Assembly: GCF_026241315.1 (NCBI RefSeq)
Contig: NZ_JAPHNA010000008.1
Span: 1 to 64,000 of the forward strand
Length of the DNA: 64,000 nucleotides
Source of the DNA: Campylobacter sp. MIT 21-1684
GTDB taxonomy: Bacteria > Campylobacterota > Campylobacteria > Campylobacterales > Campylobacteraceae
Direction: 5' to 3'
The position numbers were made by a program, and so were the translations under genes. Below the pieces are notes generated by a model, which saw only the letters and a program-made list of their open reading frames with translations, was not told the origin of the DNA and ran no database searches. The first letter of the stretch is position 1. Every line of letters starts with the position of its first letter. This document shows, piece by piece, positions 28,350 through 38,368 of the stretch.

Positions 28350-29231
28350 TTAATCCAAATTTTTAATCTTTTCATCAGCTTTTTTTTCATCCATTTTTTC
28401 TAAATTAGCTTCCATCTTACGAATTTCTTCCTCTCCGCTACGAACTAAATCCTTATCTATTTTAGAAAATGTTCCCGTCTTCTTTCCTGCATAATCAATT
28501 TTTGAAAGTATAAAACGTAATAAATTAAGCCGTGCTTTTTTCTTATCATCAGAACTTATAATAGTCCAAGGACACGTCGGTGTATTTGAAGCAAGAAGCA
28601 TAGAATATTTTGCCAAAGTGTATTTATCCCAAAGCTCTTGAGATTTTTGATCTACAGGCGATAATTTATACTGCTTAAGCGGGTCAGTCCTACGTTGGTC
28701 GAAACGTTTTTTTTGCTCTTGTTTTGAAACAGAAAAATAAAATTTAAAAAAGAGTATTCCACTACTTGAAATCATATTCTCAAAAAGTGGAACTTCTCTA
28801 AGAAAATCTTTGTGTTGTTGTGGAGTACAAAAGCCCATTACAGGTTCAACTCCTGCACGGTTATACCACGACCTATCAAAAATAACAATTTCTCCAGCTG
28901 AAGGCAAATTCTGTATATACCTCTGAAAATACCACTGTGTCTTTTCTACATCACTTGGTTTTTCAAGTGCTACAACACGACAACCTCGAGGATTTAAATG
29001 CTCAATCAAACGTTTAATAGCTCCGCCCTTTCCAGCAGCATCTCGTCCTTCCATAAGTATAAGGATTTTTAAACCTTCAGCTTTAACAAAATTTTGAAGT
29101 TTTAGCAGTTCAATTTGTAAATTTTGTAAATCTTGCTCATATTCCACAGTGCTTTTTTTCTTTTTAATTTTAACATACTTACTATCTTTTTTCATAGTAC
29201 TATGTACTAGCTCATTCTTTTGCTCTTGCAT
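28350..29231 (-). CDS. ppk2: Polyphosphate kinase 2 (PPK2)
   Basis: Transfers phosphate between polyphosphate and nucleoside di- or monophosphates. The Walker A EGRDAAGKGG (61-70) and the Walker B region IVIFDRSWYNRAGVEPVMGF are hallmarks. LEKPSDVEKTQWYFQRYI and QRRTDPLKQYKLSPVD are the lid and C-terminal motifs. The length is 293 residues, with one PPK2 domain and extra lysine-rich ends. It is the first gene of a pair with the M20 hydrolase and divergent from dsbD, as in C. jejuni (Cj0604). Confidence 0.93.
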   Translation of the reverse strand: MQEQKNELVHSTMKKDSKYVKIKKKKSTVEYEQDLQNLQIELLKLQNFVKAEGLKILILMEGRDAAGKGGAIKRLIEHLNPRGCRVVALEKPSDVEKTQWYFQRYIQNLPSAGEIVIFDRSWYNRAGVEPVMGFCTPQQHKDFLREVPLFENMISSSGILFFKFYFSVSKQEQKKRFDQRRTDPLKQYKLSPVDQKSQELWDKYTLAKYSMLLASNTPTCPWTIISSDDKKKARLNLLRFILSKIDYAGKKTGTFSKIDKDLVRSGEEEIRKMEANLEKMDEKKADEKIKNLD

Positions 29232-29325
29232 TGAAACCCCTTTTTTTAATTAATATTTAGTTTAAATTTACCATAACAAAATATAATCCAAGCTAAAATG
29301 TTATATAACCTTTCAGGAAGCTTCA

Positions 29326-31014
29326 ATGCGGTTTATTTTATTTCTCTTTGTTTTTATTTCAAATTCTTTTGCAAATTTTCTCCAACCAAGTGAAGCTTTT
29401 AAAGTTAATACAACTTCAAACAAACAAGCCGTTTTTATCGATATGAAACTCGCTGATGGAATTTTTCTTTATAAAAATTCTCTCAAACTCCTCCTCAATA
29501 AAGAAGATATAACTGCTTTAGTAAATCTTCCACAAGCTGCAATAAAAGACAAAGAAGAAGTCTATTTTAATGCTTTCAATCTCAACATTCCAAAAATACT
29601 CATCGATACATATACTCAAGAAAAAAATACTGTCTTGCAGTTCTATTATCAAGGCTGTTCAAAAGAAGGTTTTTGTTACAGACCTCAGCAACTCGCTTTT
29701 TCATTAACAAAAAATAAAGATTCATACTCTTTAAGCCCCCTAAAAGAAATAAAAAAAAATGCAAATACATCTTCAGAAGAGAATCTTATAGCGAATTTTT
29801 TAGCTAATGAGAAAGCAATTTTTACTCTTATAAGTTTCTTTGGGTATGGGCTTTTACTTTCTCTTACTCCTTGTTCTTTGCCTATGATTCCTATTTTATC
29901 TTCACTTATCATAGCAAAAGGTGGGGCTAAAAATTCAAAAAAATACAATTTTTTCCTCTCTTTTATATATGTGTTTTCTATGTCTTTAACTTATGCTTTA
30001 GCTGGAATTGTCGCAAGCTTTTTAGGCGCAAGTATTCAAGGAATTTTACAAAAACCTGCCGTTTTGATTTTCTTTGCCGTGCTTTTTCTTTTTTTTGCTT
30101 TAGTAATGTTTGGAGCATTTCGCTTTGAACTTCCATCAAAACTCCAAGCACTTTTACAAAAAAAAACGAATCAAGGTAAAGGAGTACTTAGTATCGCTTT
30201 TATGGGCTTGCTTTCTGCTCTCATTGTAGGACCTTGCATTAGCGCCCCTTTAGCAGGGGCACTCCTGTATATAGCCGATAGCAAAGATGTTTTACTTGGA
30301 GGTGCAGCACTTTTTATAATGAGTTTTGCTATGGGACTTCCTTTGCTACTCGTTGGACTTGGAATAAGCTTCATTAAACCCGGAATTTGGATGCAAAAAA
30401 TCACGTTTTTCTTTGGTTTTGTAATGTTAGCTATGGCTCTTTGGATACTTTCACGTCTCATACCTGAAAATATTACCCTTCTTGCTTTTGGAATTTTAGG
30501 AGTCTTTTTTGTTAGTTTTATGGGACTTTTTGAAAACAATGAAAATCCTTTCACTCTTATCAAAAAGAGTGTTTTGATACTCATACTAACTTATGCTTTA
30601 AGTCTTTTTTTAGGAGGACTTTTTGGAGCTAAAGACTTCCTAAATCCTTTCCACTTTTCTAATACCAACAAAGAAAAAGAACTTGATTTTAAATACCTAC
30701 CTACTCTACAAAGCATACAAGAAATTCTTTTAGAAAGCTCACAAAAAGTAATGCTTGATTTTACAGCCACTTGGTGTGCAAACTGCAAACTTCTCGATGA
30801 AATTACTTTCAAAGATGAAAAAGTAATAGAAAAACTCAAAGAATACAAGCTGTTTAAGATTGATCTTAGCGAAGGAAATAAAGAACAGCTTGCAATAATG
30901 AAAGAATTTGGAGTATTTGCCCCTCCTGTGCTTATATTTTTCGAAAACGGTACAGAACAGCTGAAAGTCATAGGTTTTATTCAAGCAAATGAGCTCCTAG
31001 AAAAGCTTCAATGA
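29326..31014 (+). CDS. dsbD: Thiol:disulphide interchange protein DsbD
   Basis: Moves electrons from cytoplasmic thioredoxin to periplasmic thiol proteins. After a signal peptide (ends at SNSFA) there is an N-terminal DsbD-alpha domain with its CSKEGFC pair (about 111-117). Eight transmembrane helices follow, with conserved Cys in TPCSLPMIPI and GPCISAPLAG. The C-terminal thioredoxin domain carries WCANC near residue 484. The length is 562 residues, normal. It converges with rpoN, whose coding end lies 29 bases away, and it is divergent from ppk2. Confidence 0.95.
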   Translation: MRFILFLFVFISNSFANFLQPSEAFKVNTTSNKQAVFIDMKLADGIFLYKNSLKLLLNKEDITALVNLPQAAIKDKEEVYFNAFNLNIPKILIDTYTQEKNTVLQFYYQGCSKEGFCYRPQQLAFSLTKNKDSYSLSPLKEIKKNANTSSEENLIANFLANEKAIFTLISFFGYGLLLSLTPCSLPMIPILSSLIIAKGGAKNSKKYNFFLSFIYVFSMSLTYALAGIVASFLGASIQGILQKPAVLIFFAVLFLFFALVMFGAFRFELPSKLQALLQKKTNQGKGVLSIAFMGLLSALIVGPCISAPLAGALLYIADSKDVLLGGAALFIMSFAMGLPLLLVGLGISFIKPGIWMQKITFFFGFVMLAMALWILSRLIPENITLLAFGILGVFFVSFMGLFENNENPFTLIKKSVLILILTYALSLFLGGLFGAKDFLNPFHFSNTNKEKELDFKYLPTLQSIQEILLESSQKVMLDFTATWCANCKLLDEITFKDEKVIEKLKEYKLFKIDLSEGNKEQLAIMKEFGVFAPPVLIFFENGTEQLKVIGFIQANELLEKLQ

Positions 31015-31043
31015 TTCTTGGTACTAGAAAATTCAATCTTTTA

Positions 31044-32297
31044 TTAAAAACCCTCTAACTCATATATCTTTTTTCTATCAGTAGAACTTGCAATATCAAG
31101 CTGTTGTCTGTACTTTGTAACAGTACGTCTGCCTATATCAACTTTAAATTCATTCTGTACAAGTTGTAAAATTTTACTATCGCTTAAAGGCTTGCTTTTA
31201 TTTTCATTTTTCACCAATTGATATATAAAGTCCTTTACACTTGCATTAGAAGTTTCACCATCTTCATCTAAAGCAAAGGCAAAAAAATCTCTTAAAGGTA
31301 TGAGTCCTCTTTCACAACTTAAATACTTATTTGCAATCGCACGAGATATAGTAGAGGCGTTACGTTGTAAATCCCCAGCTAAATCTTTTAAAGTCATAGG
31401 CTTGATCTCTTTTCCTAAAAAGAAATCATATTGGTATTCAACTATCATAAGCCCTATCTTATAAAGTGTTGCTTTTCTCATAGCCAAAGCATCGATTAAA
31501 TTCTTTGCTTCTTTAATATAATGACTCAAAAATTCGTGATTTTGCCCATCAAACTCAAGAGAAATTTCAGGATAATACTCATCATTAATTCGTACCTTGA
31601 TTTCATCATTCTCCCGAAAAATAACAATATCAGGAACAACAACGCGGCTGTCTTCAAAATACTCTAAAAAAGGTGGGATACTGAAATTTTTGAGTATTGA
31701 TAAGGCTTCTTTATACAATTTTTGCTTGGTGTAGTTGTGAATATTTTCAAAATCCAAAATAAGCATACGACAGAATTCATACAGACTGGCATCAAGCTCT
31801 CTATTTTCTAGTGCAAATAAAAAAGCTTCTTTATAATCTTTAGCTCCAACTCCAACAGGATCAAGAAATTTAAATCTCTGTCTTATCCTTTCTACCTCTT
31901 CACAACTATATTCCAAAAAAAAATCTTCATTATATTCAAAATACCCATCTTCATTAAGGCATTCTATAATTTTAGCGGCAATGTCTTGAGATTTTTTCGT
32001 AGGAAAGAGTGGAGGAATAATTTGCTCATTTAAAAGCTCATAGACACTTTTTTTTGATATTCCCATACTTTCAACTAAAGATGAATTTGTATTTTGCCTG
32101 TAAAAAGAATCAAAATAATTCTTTCCATTCTCACCGGTTTTGACATTTTCATTCACACTTACAAAAGGATTATTCTGTGAAATTTGTTCCAAATTCTCTT
32201 TTAAATCTTCAATACTAGCTTGCAACAAAGGCAACCACGAACGTAAAGTGTGTGAAAGTTTTGTTTTTTGTGTTTGTTGTACTTTTTGTTTTAACAT
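31044..32297 (-). CDS. rpoN: RNA polymerase sigma-54 factor RpoN
   Basis: Directs transcription of mid-class flagellar genes in Campylobacter with the FlgSR system. Region I is the glutamine-rich N terminus (MLKQKVQQTQKTKLSHTLRSWLPLL in part), a core-binding domain follows, and the C terminus has the RpoN box as RRTVTKYRQQL. The length of 417 residues is usual for this group. Its ATG overlaps the last base of the lptB stop (TGATG), so it is co-expressed with tsaE and lptB. An in-frame TTG precedes the ATG by one codon. Confidence 0.96.
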   Translation of the reverse strand: MLKQKVQQTQKTKLSHTLRSWLPLLQASIEDLKENLEQISQNNPFVSVNENVKTGENGKNYFDSFYRQNTNSSLVESMGISKKSVYELLNEQIIPPLFPTKKSQDIAAKIIECLNEDGYFEYNEDFFLEYSCEEVERIRQRFKFLDPVGVGAKDYKEAFLFALENRELDASLYEFCRMLILDFENIHNYTKQKLYKEALSILKNFSIPPFLEYFEDSRVVVPDIVIFRENDEIKVRINDEYYPEISLEFDGQNHEFLSHYIKEAKNLIDALAMRKATLYKIGLMIVEYQYDFFLGKEIKPMTLKDLAGDLQRNASTISRAIANKYLSCERGLIPLRDFFAFALDEDGETSNASVKDFIYQLVKNENKSKPLSDSKILQLVQNEFKVDIGRRTVTKYRQQLDIASSTDRKKIYELEGF

Positions 32298-33025
32298 CAA
32301 TCAAGGAGTTTAAACTCCGCTCCTAAATAGTATTTTTTAACATCTTGATTATTTGCAATCTCTTCTGCACTTCCACTTGCAAGTAAAGAACCAGCACGTA
32401 TAACATAAGCTCTATCGCATATCGCTAAAGTTTCTCGCACATTATGATCAGTAATCAAAACGCCGATGTTAAGCTTTTTTAACTCCTTTATCAAACCTTG
32501 AATCTCTGCAACTGCAATAGGATCAACACCAGCAAAAGGCTCATCAAGCAAAAGAAATTTTGGTTCACACATTAAGCTTCGTGCAATCTCACACCTTCTT
32601 CTCTCTCCACCACTTAAACTCAAGCCTTTTCGCACTCTTATAGGCTCAATACTTAAAAGCTCAAGCATTTTTTCTACTTTATCGTGAAGAATTTTCTTGT
32701 CTTTATAAAAAATTTGGGCTGCTAAAAGCAAATTCTCTTCTACACTCAAATCCTTAAAAATACTGCTTTCTTGTGGTAAATATCCTATACCCAAACGTGC
32801 GCGTTTATTAAGAGCTTCTTTTGTAATGTCTTTTCCATCGATCTCCACTTTACCACTACTTGGACTAATTAATCCACATATCATATAAAAAGTTGTTGTT
32901 TTTCCAGCACCATTTGGTCCCAAAAGTCCTACAACTTCACCACTTTGTAATTCTAAAGAAATATCTTGTATAATTTTAGTTTTTTTAATGCTTTTTTCTA
33001 GATTGGAAATTTGCAATTTACTCAT
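32297..33025 (-). CDS. lptB: LPS export ABC transporter ATPase LptB
   Basis: A 242-residue ABC ATPase that powers LPS/LOS extraction from the inner membrane with LptFG (not in the window). Walker A GPNGAGKTT (36-44), Q-loop YLPQESSIFKDLSVEENLL, signature LSGGERRR, Walker B FLLLDEPFAGVDP and switch His in LITDHNVRET are all present and LptB-like. It overlaps tsaE by eight bases and rpoN by one base, a common lptB-rpoN arrangement. Confidence 0.94.
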   Translation of the reverse strand: MSKLQISNLEKSIKKTKIIQDISLELQSGEVVGLLGPNGAGKTTTFYMICGLISPSSGKVEIDGKDITKEALNKRARLGIGYLPQESSIFKDLSVEENLLLAAQIFYKDKKILHDKVEKMLELLSIEPIRVRKGLSLSGGERRRCEIARSLMCEPKFLLLDEPFAGVDPIAVAEIQGLIKELKKLNIGVLITDHNVRETLAICDRAYVIRAGSLLASGSAEEIANNQDVKKYYLGAEFKLLD

Positions 33026-33425
33026 AAATTGTATACTTTCTTTTCTGTTCTAAGGCAATGATTTCAACAATAGTACTTGTTATACCTAATCTGCCCAAGG
33101 CTTTTTCCACTTCCTCATCGCCCCATTCAACACAATGCAAAGCTTTTTCAAAAAAAATTTCAAACAAACCATTCGCAAGTATGCCTTGCAATCCCACTTG
33201 ATAAAGATCATAATGATACACACATAAAGTTTCCTTGTGATATTTTTGCATTAAAGAGAAAGTTGGAGAATGAACCTCTGCTTGTATGCCTAAAAAATTC
33301 ACCCATTTTTGCACTAAGGTTGTTTTTCCACTTGCCACCTCTCCGCGAAGTAAAACTACTCCATCTTGAGGCAAATGAAAAAAGAGTACTTGGAGTTCAT
33401 CTTGAAACAAAATAAATTCTTTCAT
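33018..33425 (-). CDS. tsaE: tRNA t6A biosynthesis ATPase TsaE
   Basis: A small P-loop ATPase that works with TsaB and TsaD in making threonylcarbamoyl-adenosine at tRNA position 37. At 135 residues it has Walker A GEVASGKTT (28-36), then SPTFSLMQKYH (switch region) and YHYDLYQVG, with CVEWGDE near the C terminus, all standard for the YjeE/TsaE family. It lies between the S4-domain gene (four-base overlap) and lptB (eight-base overlap). Confidence 0.93.
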   Translation of the reverse strand: MKEFILFQDELQVLFFHLPQDGVVLLRGEVASGKTTLVQKWVNFLGIQAEVHSPTFSLMQKYHKETLCVYHYDLYQVGLQGILANGLFEIFFEKALHCVEWGDEEVEKALGRLGITSTIVEIIALEQKRKYTIYE

Positions 33426-33667
33426 ATCTTACTCACATATTCATTTTGTGCTGTCTTTGGTATAGTTTTTGCATTTGGGAGAGCAAGAACTTTGTATTCT
33501 TGTATAGAAGTACTCAATTGCAAAGAAATTATATCTCCAATCTTTACTTCCTTACTCGGCTTTACAACTACCCCGTTAATGCTTACTACACCACTTCTGC
33601 ACATATCTTCAGAAATAGCCCTACGTTTTGTAATATTGACTGCATTTAAAAATTTATCTATTCTCAT
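33422..33667 (-). CDS. Small S4-domain RNA-binding protein
   Basis: An 81-residue protein that is almost entirely an S4 RNA-binding domain: MRIDKFLNAVNITKRRAISEDMC followed by GVVSINGVVVKPSKEVKIGDII. It resembles the heat-shock-protein-15/RqcP-like small S4 proteins that bind ribosomal or tRNA-containing complexes. The precise target is unknown. It is the first gene of the run S4-tsaE-lptB-rpoN and overlaps tsaE by four bases. Confidence 0.88.
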   Translation of the reverse strand: MRIDKFLNAVNITKRRAISEDMCRSGVVSINGVVVKPSKEVKIGDIISLQLSTSIQEYKVLALPNAKTIPKTAQNEYVSKI

Positions 33668-33770
33668 AAGAAAATTTTATCAAAAAAAAATAAATTTTGG
33701 AACACTAAATGCTTGTCTTTAAAGATTTATTAAAACATAATCTTAAAATTTTTCCTTAATCAATTTTTAG

Positions 33771-33776
33771 CTACAA
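33771..33776 (+). promoter_or_regulatory. Probable -10 element for argG
   Basis: AGCTACAAT (extended -10 with one mismatch) lies about 35 bases before the argG ATG, downstream of T-rich DNA. Confidence 0.4.
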
Positions 33777-33811
33777 TCTCTTACTTTTAAATAACTTTCG
33801 AGGAAAGACAG

Positions 33812-35032
33812 ATGAAAAATGAAATAAAAAAAGTTGTTTTGGCTTATTCTGGAGGACTTGATACAAGCATTATTTTAAAATGGTTGCAAGATGAATACAA
33901 TTGTGAAGTGATAACTTTTACTGCTGATATAGGTCAAGGAGAAGAACTTGAACCTGCTCGACAAAAAGCTCTCAGTCTTGGTATAAAACCTGAACATATC
34001 TTCATCAAGGACTTGAAAGATGAATTTGTTAAAGACTATGTTTTTCCTATGTTTAGAGCAAATACTCTTTATGAAGGGGAATACTTACTTGGAACAAGCA
34101 TAGCAAGACCTTTAATCGCAAAAACTCAAGCACAAATAGCAATGCAAACAGGAGCAGATGCACTAAGCCACGGAGCAACAGGAAAAGGAAACGATCAAGT
34201 GCGTTTTGAACTCGGCTATTTGGCTTTCAATCCAAATTTAAAAATTATAGCCCCTTGGAGAGAGTGGGATCTTAATAGTAGAGAAAAACTTTTAGCTTAT
34301 GCGAGCAAACATAATATTGACATCTCAAAGAAAAAAGACAAAAGTCCTTATTCTATGGACGCAAACTTACTTCATATCTCATATGAAGGGCTTGTGTTAG
34401 AAGATCCTGCTTGTACTCCAGAAGCTGATATGTGGCGATGGACTGCGAGTCCGCAAGATGCACCAAATGAGGGAGAAAAGATAGAACTTGAATTTAAAAA
34501 CGGAGATTTATATAAGATCAATGGAAATTCTTTAAGCCCATCAAAACTTTTAACTGCACTTAACAACCTTGGTGCTAAACACGGCATAGGACGACTTGAT
34601 ATAGTTGAAAACCGCTTTGTAGGTATGAAAAGCAGAGGTTGTTATGAAACACCCGGTGGAACTATACTGCTTAAAGCCCACAGAGCAATTGAAAGCATAA
34701 CACTTGATAGAGAAGCGGCACATTTAAAAGATGAGCTTATGCCGCGTTATGCTCATTTGATTTATAATGGTTTTTGGTTTTCCCCAGAAAGAATTCTTCT
34801 TCAAGCTTTAATTGACGAATCACAAAAATATGTCAATGGAAAGGTTTATCTTGAGCTCTACAAAGGCAATGTTATCATTACAGGCAGAGAAAGTGCTAAT
34901 GACAGTCTCTTTAGCAGTGCATATTCTACTTTTGAAGAAGATGAAGTATATAATCAAAAAGATGCGGCAGGATTTATCAAACTCAATGCTCTTCGATTCA
35001 TCATAGCCGGAAAAAACGGAAGAAAACTTTAG
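33812..35032 (+). CDS. argG: Argininosuccinate synthase ArgG
   Basis: Joins citrulline and aspartate with ATP in arginine synthesis. P-loop-like AYSGGLDTS (11-19), then [30 protein letters not shown] and [16 protein letters not shown] are hallmark segments. The length is 406 residues, normal. It is preceded by a good GAGGAAAG ribosome site. It converges with nothing; rplI follows on the same strand after about 170 bases. Confidence 0.97.
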   Translation: MKNEIKKVVLAYSGGLDTSIILKWLQDEYNCEVITFTADIGQGEELEPARQKALSLGIKPEHIFIKDLKDEFVKDYVFPMFRANTLYEGEYLLGTSIARPLIAKTQAQIAMQTGADALSHGATGKGNDQVRFELGYLAFNPNLKIIAPWREWDLNSREKLLAYASKHNIDISKKKDKSPYSMDANLLHISYEGLVLEDPACTPEADMWRWTASPQDAPNEGEKIELEFKNGDLYKINGNSLSPSKLLTALNNLGAKHGIGRLDIVENRFVGMKSRGCYETPGGTILLKAHRAIESITLDREAAHLKDELMPRYAHLIYNGFWFSPERILLQALIDESQKYVNGKVYLELYKGNVIITGRESANDSLFSSAYSTFEEDEVYNQKDAAGFIKLNALRFIIAGKNGRKL

Positions 35033-35033
35033 A

Positions 35034-35153
35034 TGAAATCGCAAAAAATTTTATCGGCATTTTTGAGTACAAGACTTCAAACTTTGACAAACAAACAGGA
35101 ATTAAAATTTTCGATTCTAATTTTGAGAAAATAAACAGTAGTTTTTTAAATTA
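35034..35153 (+). pseudogene. Unidentified coding tail downstream of argG
   Basis: Just past the argG stop another frame reads [18 protein letters not shown] and then DKQTGIKIFDSNFEKINSSFLN before a stop at 35151-35153. The composition is protein-like rather than random. It has no start codon and its upstream part is inside argG in a different frame. I infer the residual 3' end of a gene that has been deleted between argG and rplI; I do not recognise the family. Confidence 0.35.
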
Positions 35154-35203
35154 AATCTCAACTCAAAATTGATAAAATAAATCCTTTGAAAAAAGGATTA
35201 AAT

Positions 35204-35647
35204 ATGAAAGTACTATTAATCAAAGAAATTAAGGGTTTAGGAAAAGCTGGAGAAATAAAAGATGTTAAAGAAGGTTATGGACAGAATTTTTTACTCAATA
35301 AAGGTTTAGCACAACTAGCCACAACTGAAGTTTTAAGAAAATTTGAAGCCAACAAAAAGAAAGAAGAAGAGATTTTACGTTTTGAAAAAGCAAATGCAGA
35401 ACAACTCAAAAAGCAACTTAGCACAACAACAATAGAACTCTCAAAATCTGTTGGTACAAATGGAACTCTTTTTGGTACGGTTACAAAAGAAGAGCTTTCA
35501 AAAGCCTTGCGCGAACAAAAAAACATAGAACTTGATAAAAAAAATTTAGAATGTTCAAGTTTAAAAACGCTTGGAAAACACACTATAACAGCAAAGCTTG
35601 GACACGGTATTCACGCAACATTTACTCTCGATATAAAGGCACAATAA
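35204..35647 (+). CDS. rplI: 50S ribosomal protein L9
   Basis: The N-terminal signature [31 protein letters not shown] is classical L9; a long connecting helix (about 40-80) and the C-terminal rRNA-binding domain follow. An in-frame ATG lies six codons upstream, but the start at 35204 has AAAAAAGGA before it and fits all L9 proteins (147 residues). Its stop overlaps the hslV start as TAATG, so rplI, hslV, hslU, era and the next two genes form one operon. Confidence 0.97.
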   Translation: MKVLLIKEIKGLGKAGEIKDVKEGYGQNFLLNKGLAQLATTEVLRKFEANKKKEEEILRFEKANAEQLKKQLSTTTIELSKSVGTNGTLFGTVTKEELSKALREQKNIELDKKNLECSSLKTLGKHTITAKLGHGIHATFTLDIKAQ

Positions 35648-36189
35648 TGTTTCACGCAACAACAATACTTGCTTACAAAGGTAAAAAAAAATCAGTCATA
35701 GGTGGCGATGGACAGGTTAGCTTTGGTCATACAGTACTTAAAGGCAACGCAGTTAAAATTCGCAAACTTAACAATGGTAAAGTTTTAGCAGGATTTGCTG
35801 GAAGTACAGCTGATGCGTTTAATCTTTTTGATATGTTTGAAAATTTACTTACAAGCTCTAAAGGTGATTTGCTTAAAGCTGCTATTGATTTTTCGAAAGA
35901 ATGGAGGAAAGATAAATACTTAAGAAAGCTTGAAGCTATGATGCTTGTCCTTGATAGAAAACATATTTTTCTACTTTCTGGAACTGGCGATGTTGTCGAG
36001 CCTGAAGATGGACAAATTGCTGCCATTGGAAGTGGAGGTAATTTTGCTCTAAGTGCCGCAAGAGCATTAGCAAAACATACAAAACTTGACGAAGAAGAAC
36101 TCGTACTTTCAAGTCTTCAAATCGCTGGTGAAATTTGTATCTACACAAATACAAATATAAAAACTTACACGATCAAGGATGAACAATGA
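35647..36189 (+). CDS. hslV: ATP-dependent protease subunit HslV (ClpQ)
   Basis: The proteolytic subunit of the HslUV complex. The 180-residue precursor starts [20 protein letters not shown]: the mature enzyme begins with the catalytic Thr exposed after a short propeptide, and [22 protein letters not shown] follows as usual. [20 protein letters not shown] is the conserved second block. The ATG at 35647 shares a base with the rplI stop. It overlaps hslU by four bases. Confidence 0.97.
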   Translation: MFHATTILAYKGKKKSVIGGDGQVSFGHTVLKGNAVKIRKLNNGKVLAGFAGSTADAFNLFDMFENLLTSSKGDLLKAAIDFSKEWRKDKYLRKLEAMMLVLDRKHIFLLSGTGDVVEPEDGQIAAIGSGGNFALSAARALAKHTKLDEEELVLSSLQIAGEICIYTNTNIKTYTIKDEQ

Positions 36190-37505
36190 ATTTAACACCA
36201 AAAGAAACGGTAGAGTTTTTAGATGATTATGTCATAGGACAAAAAAAAGCAAAAAAAATCATAGCCATAGCTCTAAGAACTCGTTACCGTAGAATGAAAT
36301 TAAGCCCTGAACTTCAAGATGATATAGTGCCAAAAAATATTTTAATGATAGGTTCAACAGGTGTTGGAAAAACAGAAATAGCAAGAAGATTAGCCAAAAT
36401 GATGGGTTTTCCTTTTGTAAAAGTAGAAGCAAGTAAATATACCGAAGTAGGTTTTGTGGGACGTGATGTCGAAAGTATGGTGAGAGATCTTGCAAATGCG
36501 GCTTTAAATTTAGTCAAAAATGAACAAAGAGAAAAAAATACTAATAAAATCAACGAATTTATAGAAAACAAAATTTTAGAAAAACTCCTACCGCCATTGC
36601 CAAAAGGAGTTAGCGACGAAAAACAAGAAGAGTATAAAAACAGTCTTGAAAAAATGCGAACAAAACTTAAAAATGGAGATTTGGACGAAAGCGTAATAGA
36701 AGTAGAACTTTCACAAAATATGTTTGATACAAATCCAAATTTACCTCCAGAAATGGGAGCTATGCAGGACATAGTTAAAGTCATAGGAGTTGGGAGTAAA
36801 AAAATCAAAAAAGAAATGAAAATCAAAGATGCAAAAAATGCCCTACAAAATGAAGCTATCGAAAAAATCCTTGATCAAGAAAGCATCAAAAGCGAGGCTT
36901 TAAAGAGGGCTGAAAATGAAGGGATTATTTTTATTGATGAGATTGACAAGGTTGCTATTTCAAATGGAAATTCAAACAGACAGGATCCAAGCAAAGAAGG
37001 CGTTCAAAGGGATTTATTACCAATAGTTGAAGGCTCAAACGTGCAAACTAAACTTGGGATACTGAAAACAGATCACATACTCTTTATCGCAGCTGGTGCT
37101 TTTCATTTGAGCAAACCAAGCGACTTAATACCTGAACTTCAAGGTCGCTTTCCACTCAGGGTAGAACTCGATAGTCTTGATGATAAAGCACTTTATGAAA
37201 TTCTTACTCGTCCAAAAAATTCACTTTTAAAACAATACAGTGAGCTTTTAAAAACCGAACAACTCCAACTCGAATTCGAAGATGAAGCCATTTGGCAAAT
37301 TGCAAAAATTGCTTCAAGAGCTAATGAAGAAATGCAAGATATAGGAGCAAGAAGACTGCATACCGTCATTGAAAAATTGCTTGAGGATATAAGCTTTGAA
37401 GCCAATGAATACTCAGGGAAGAAAGTAGTTGTTGATAAAAAAATGGTTGATGAAAAACTTGAAGATGTTGTTGAAAATAAAGATCTTGCAAGGTATATTT
37501 TGTGA
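36186..37505 (+). CDS. hslU: HslUV ATPase subunit HslU (ClpY)
   Basis: The AAA+ unfoldase that feeds substrates to HslV. Walker [10 protein letters not shown] (56-64), GYVGRDVES-type pore segment seen as [14 protein letters not shown], Walker [10 protein letters not shown] and sensor region [12 protein letters not shown] are visible. An I-domain insertion separates them. The C-terminal NKDLARYIL is the tail that docks into HslV. The length is 439 residues. Start and stop overlap hslV and era by four bases each. Confidence 0.97.
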   Translation: MNLTPKETVEFLDDYVIGQKKAKKIIAIALRTRYRRMKLSPELQDDIVPKNILMIGSTGVGKTEIARRLAKMMGFPFVKVEASKYTEVGFVGRDVESMVRDLANAALNLVKNEQREKNTNKINEFIENKILEKLLPPLPKGVSDEKQEEYKNSLEKMRTKLKNGDLDESVIEVELSQNMFDTNPNLPPEMGAMQDIVKVIGVGSKKIKKEMKIKDAKNALQNEAIEKILDQESIKSEALKRAENEGIIFIDEIDKVAISNGNSNRQDPSKEGVQRDLLPIVEGSNVQTKLGILKTDHILFIAAGAFHLSKPSDLIPELQGRFPLRVELDSLDDKALYEILTRPKNSLLKQYSELLKTEQLQLEFEDEAIWQIAKIASRANEEMQDIGARRLHTVIEKLLEDISFEANEYSGKKVVVDKKMVDEKLEDVVENKDLARYIL

Positions 37506-38368
37506 AATCCGGCTTTGTAAGTGTTATAGGTCGTACAAATGCTGGAAAAAGCACTTTGATTAATTCATTACTTGAAGAAAAAATTACTCTTGTTTCACGC
37601 AAACAAAATGCTACAAGACGTAAAATCAAAGCCATAGTGATGAACGATGAAAATCAAATTATTTTCATCGATACTCCAGGTCTGCACGAGAGTAAAAAGA
37701 TTTTCAATCAGTTTTTAATCCAAAGTGCGATACAATCCTTAAACGACTGTGATCTTATTGTATTTGTTTCAAGTGTATTTGACAGCACAAAAGAATATGA
37801 AAAATTTTTAATGCTAAAACCAAAAATGCCTCATATTATAGTACTCAATAAAGTTGATTTAGCTTCTAACAGCACACTCTTAGAAAAACTCAATGAATAT
37901 ACACATTTTAGCGAGTACTTTCAAGCTATTATTCCTTATTCGTGTAAGAAAAAAAGCTATAAAATGCCTTTATTAAATGAACTTTGCAAATATTTACCTA
38001 AGCATCCTCATTATTACGACAGCCAACTTTTAAGTTCAAACACACAAAAAGAACTCTTCAAGGACTTTATCTTAGAAAGCATCTATGAGAATGTCAATGA
38101 TGAACTTCCATATACAAGCGAAGTTATAATCCAAAACATTAGCGATCAATACAGAATTTTAAAAATAGAAGCAAAAATCATCACAGACACAAAGTCTCAT
38201 AAAAGCATACTCATAGGAAAAGAAGGAACAACACTTCACCGTATAGGCAAAGCTGCAAGATTCAAAATCACTCAACTTGCTCAACAAAAAACTTTTTTAA
38301 AGCTTTTTGTTGCTGTGCATAAAAATTGGCAAAAAGACGAAACATTTTTGAAAACACTGTATGAGTAG
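37502..38368 (+). CDS. era: GTPase Era
   Basis: A ribosome-assembly GTPase that binds the 3' end of 16S rRNA. G1 GRTNAGKST (10-18), G3 DTPGLHES, G4 NKVD and a C-terminal KH domain with [14 protein letters not shown]-type loop (IG-x-x-G) are visible. It begins with GTG, which overlaps the hslU stop (GTGA). The length is 288 residues. It overlaps the following membrane-protein gene by eight bases. Confidence 0.96.
   Translation: MKSGFVSVIGRTNAGKSTLINSLLEEKITLVSRKQNATRRKIKAIVMNDENQIIFIDTPGLHESKKIFNQFLIQSAIQSLNDCDLIVFVSSVFDSTKEYEKFLMLKPKMPHIIVLNKVDLASNSTLLEKLNEYTHFSEYFQAIIPYSCKKKSYKMPLLNELCKYLPKHPHYYDSQLLSSNTQKELFKDFILESIYENVNDELPYTSEVIIQNISDQYRILKIEAKIITDTKSHKSILIGKEGTTLHRIGKAARFKITQLAQQKTFLKLFVAVHKNWQKDETFLKTLYE

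Noticed and set aside
35936-36154. Minus-strand frame inside hslV/hslU
   Set aside because: It is a shadow; it lacks conserved motifs and the sense genes are complete.
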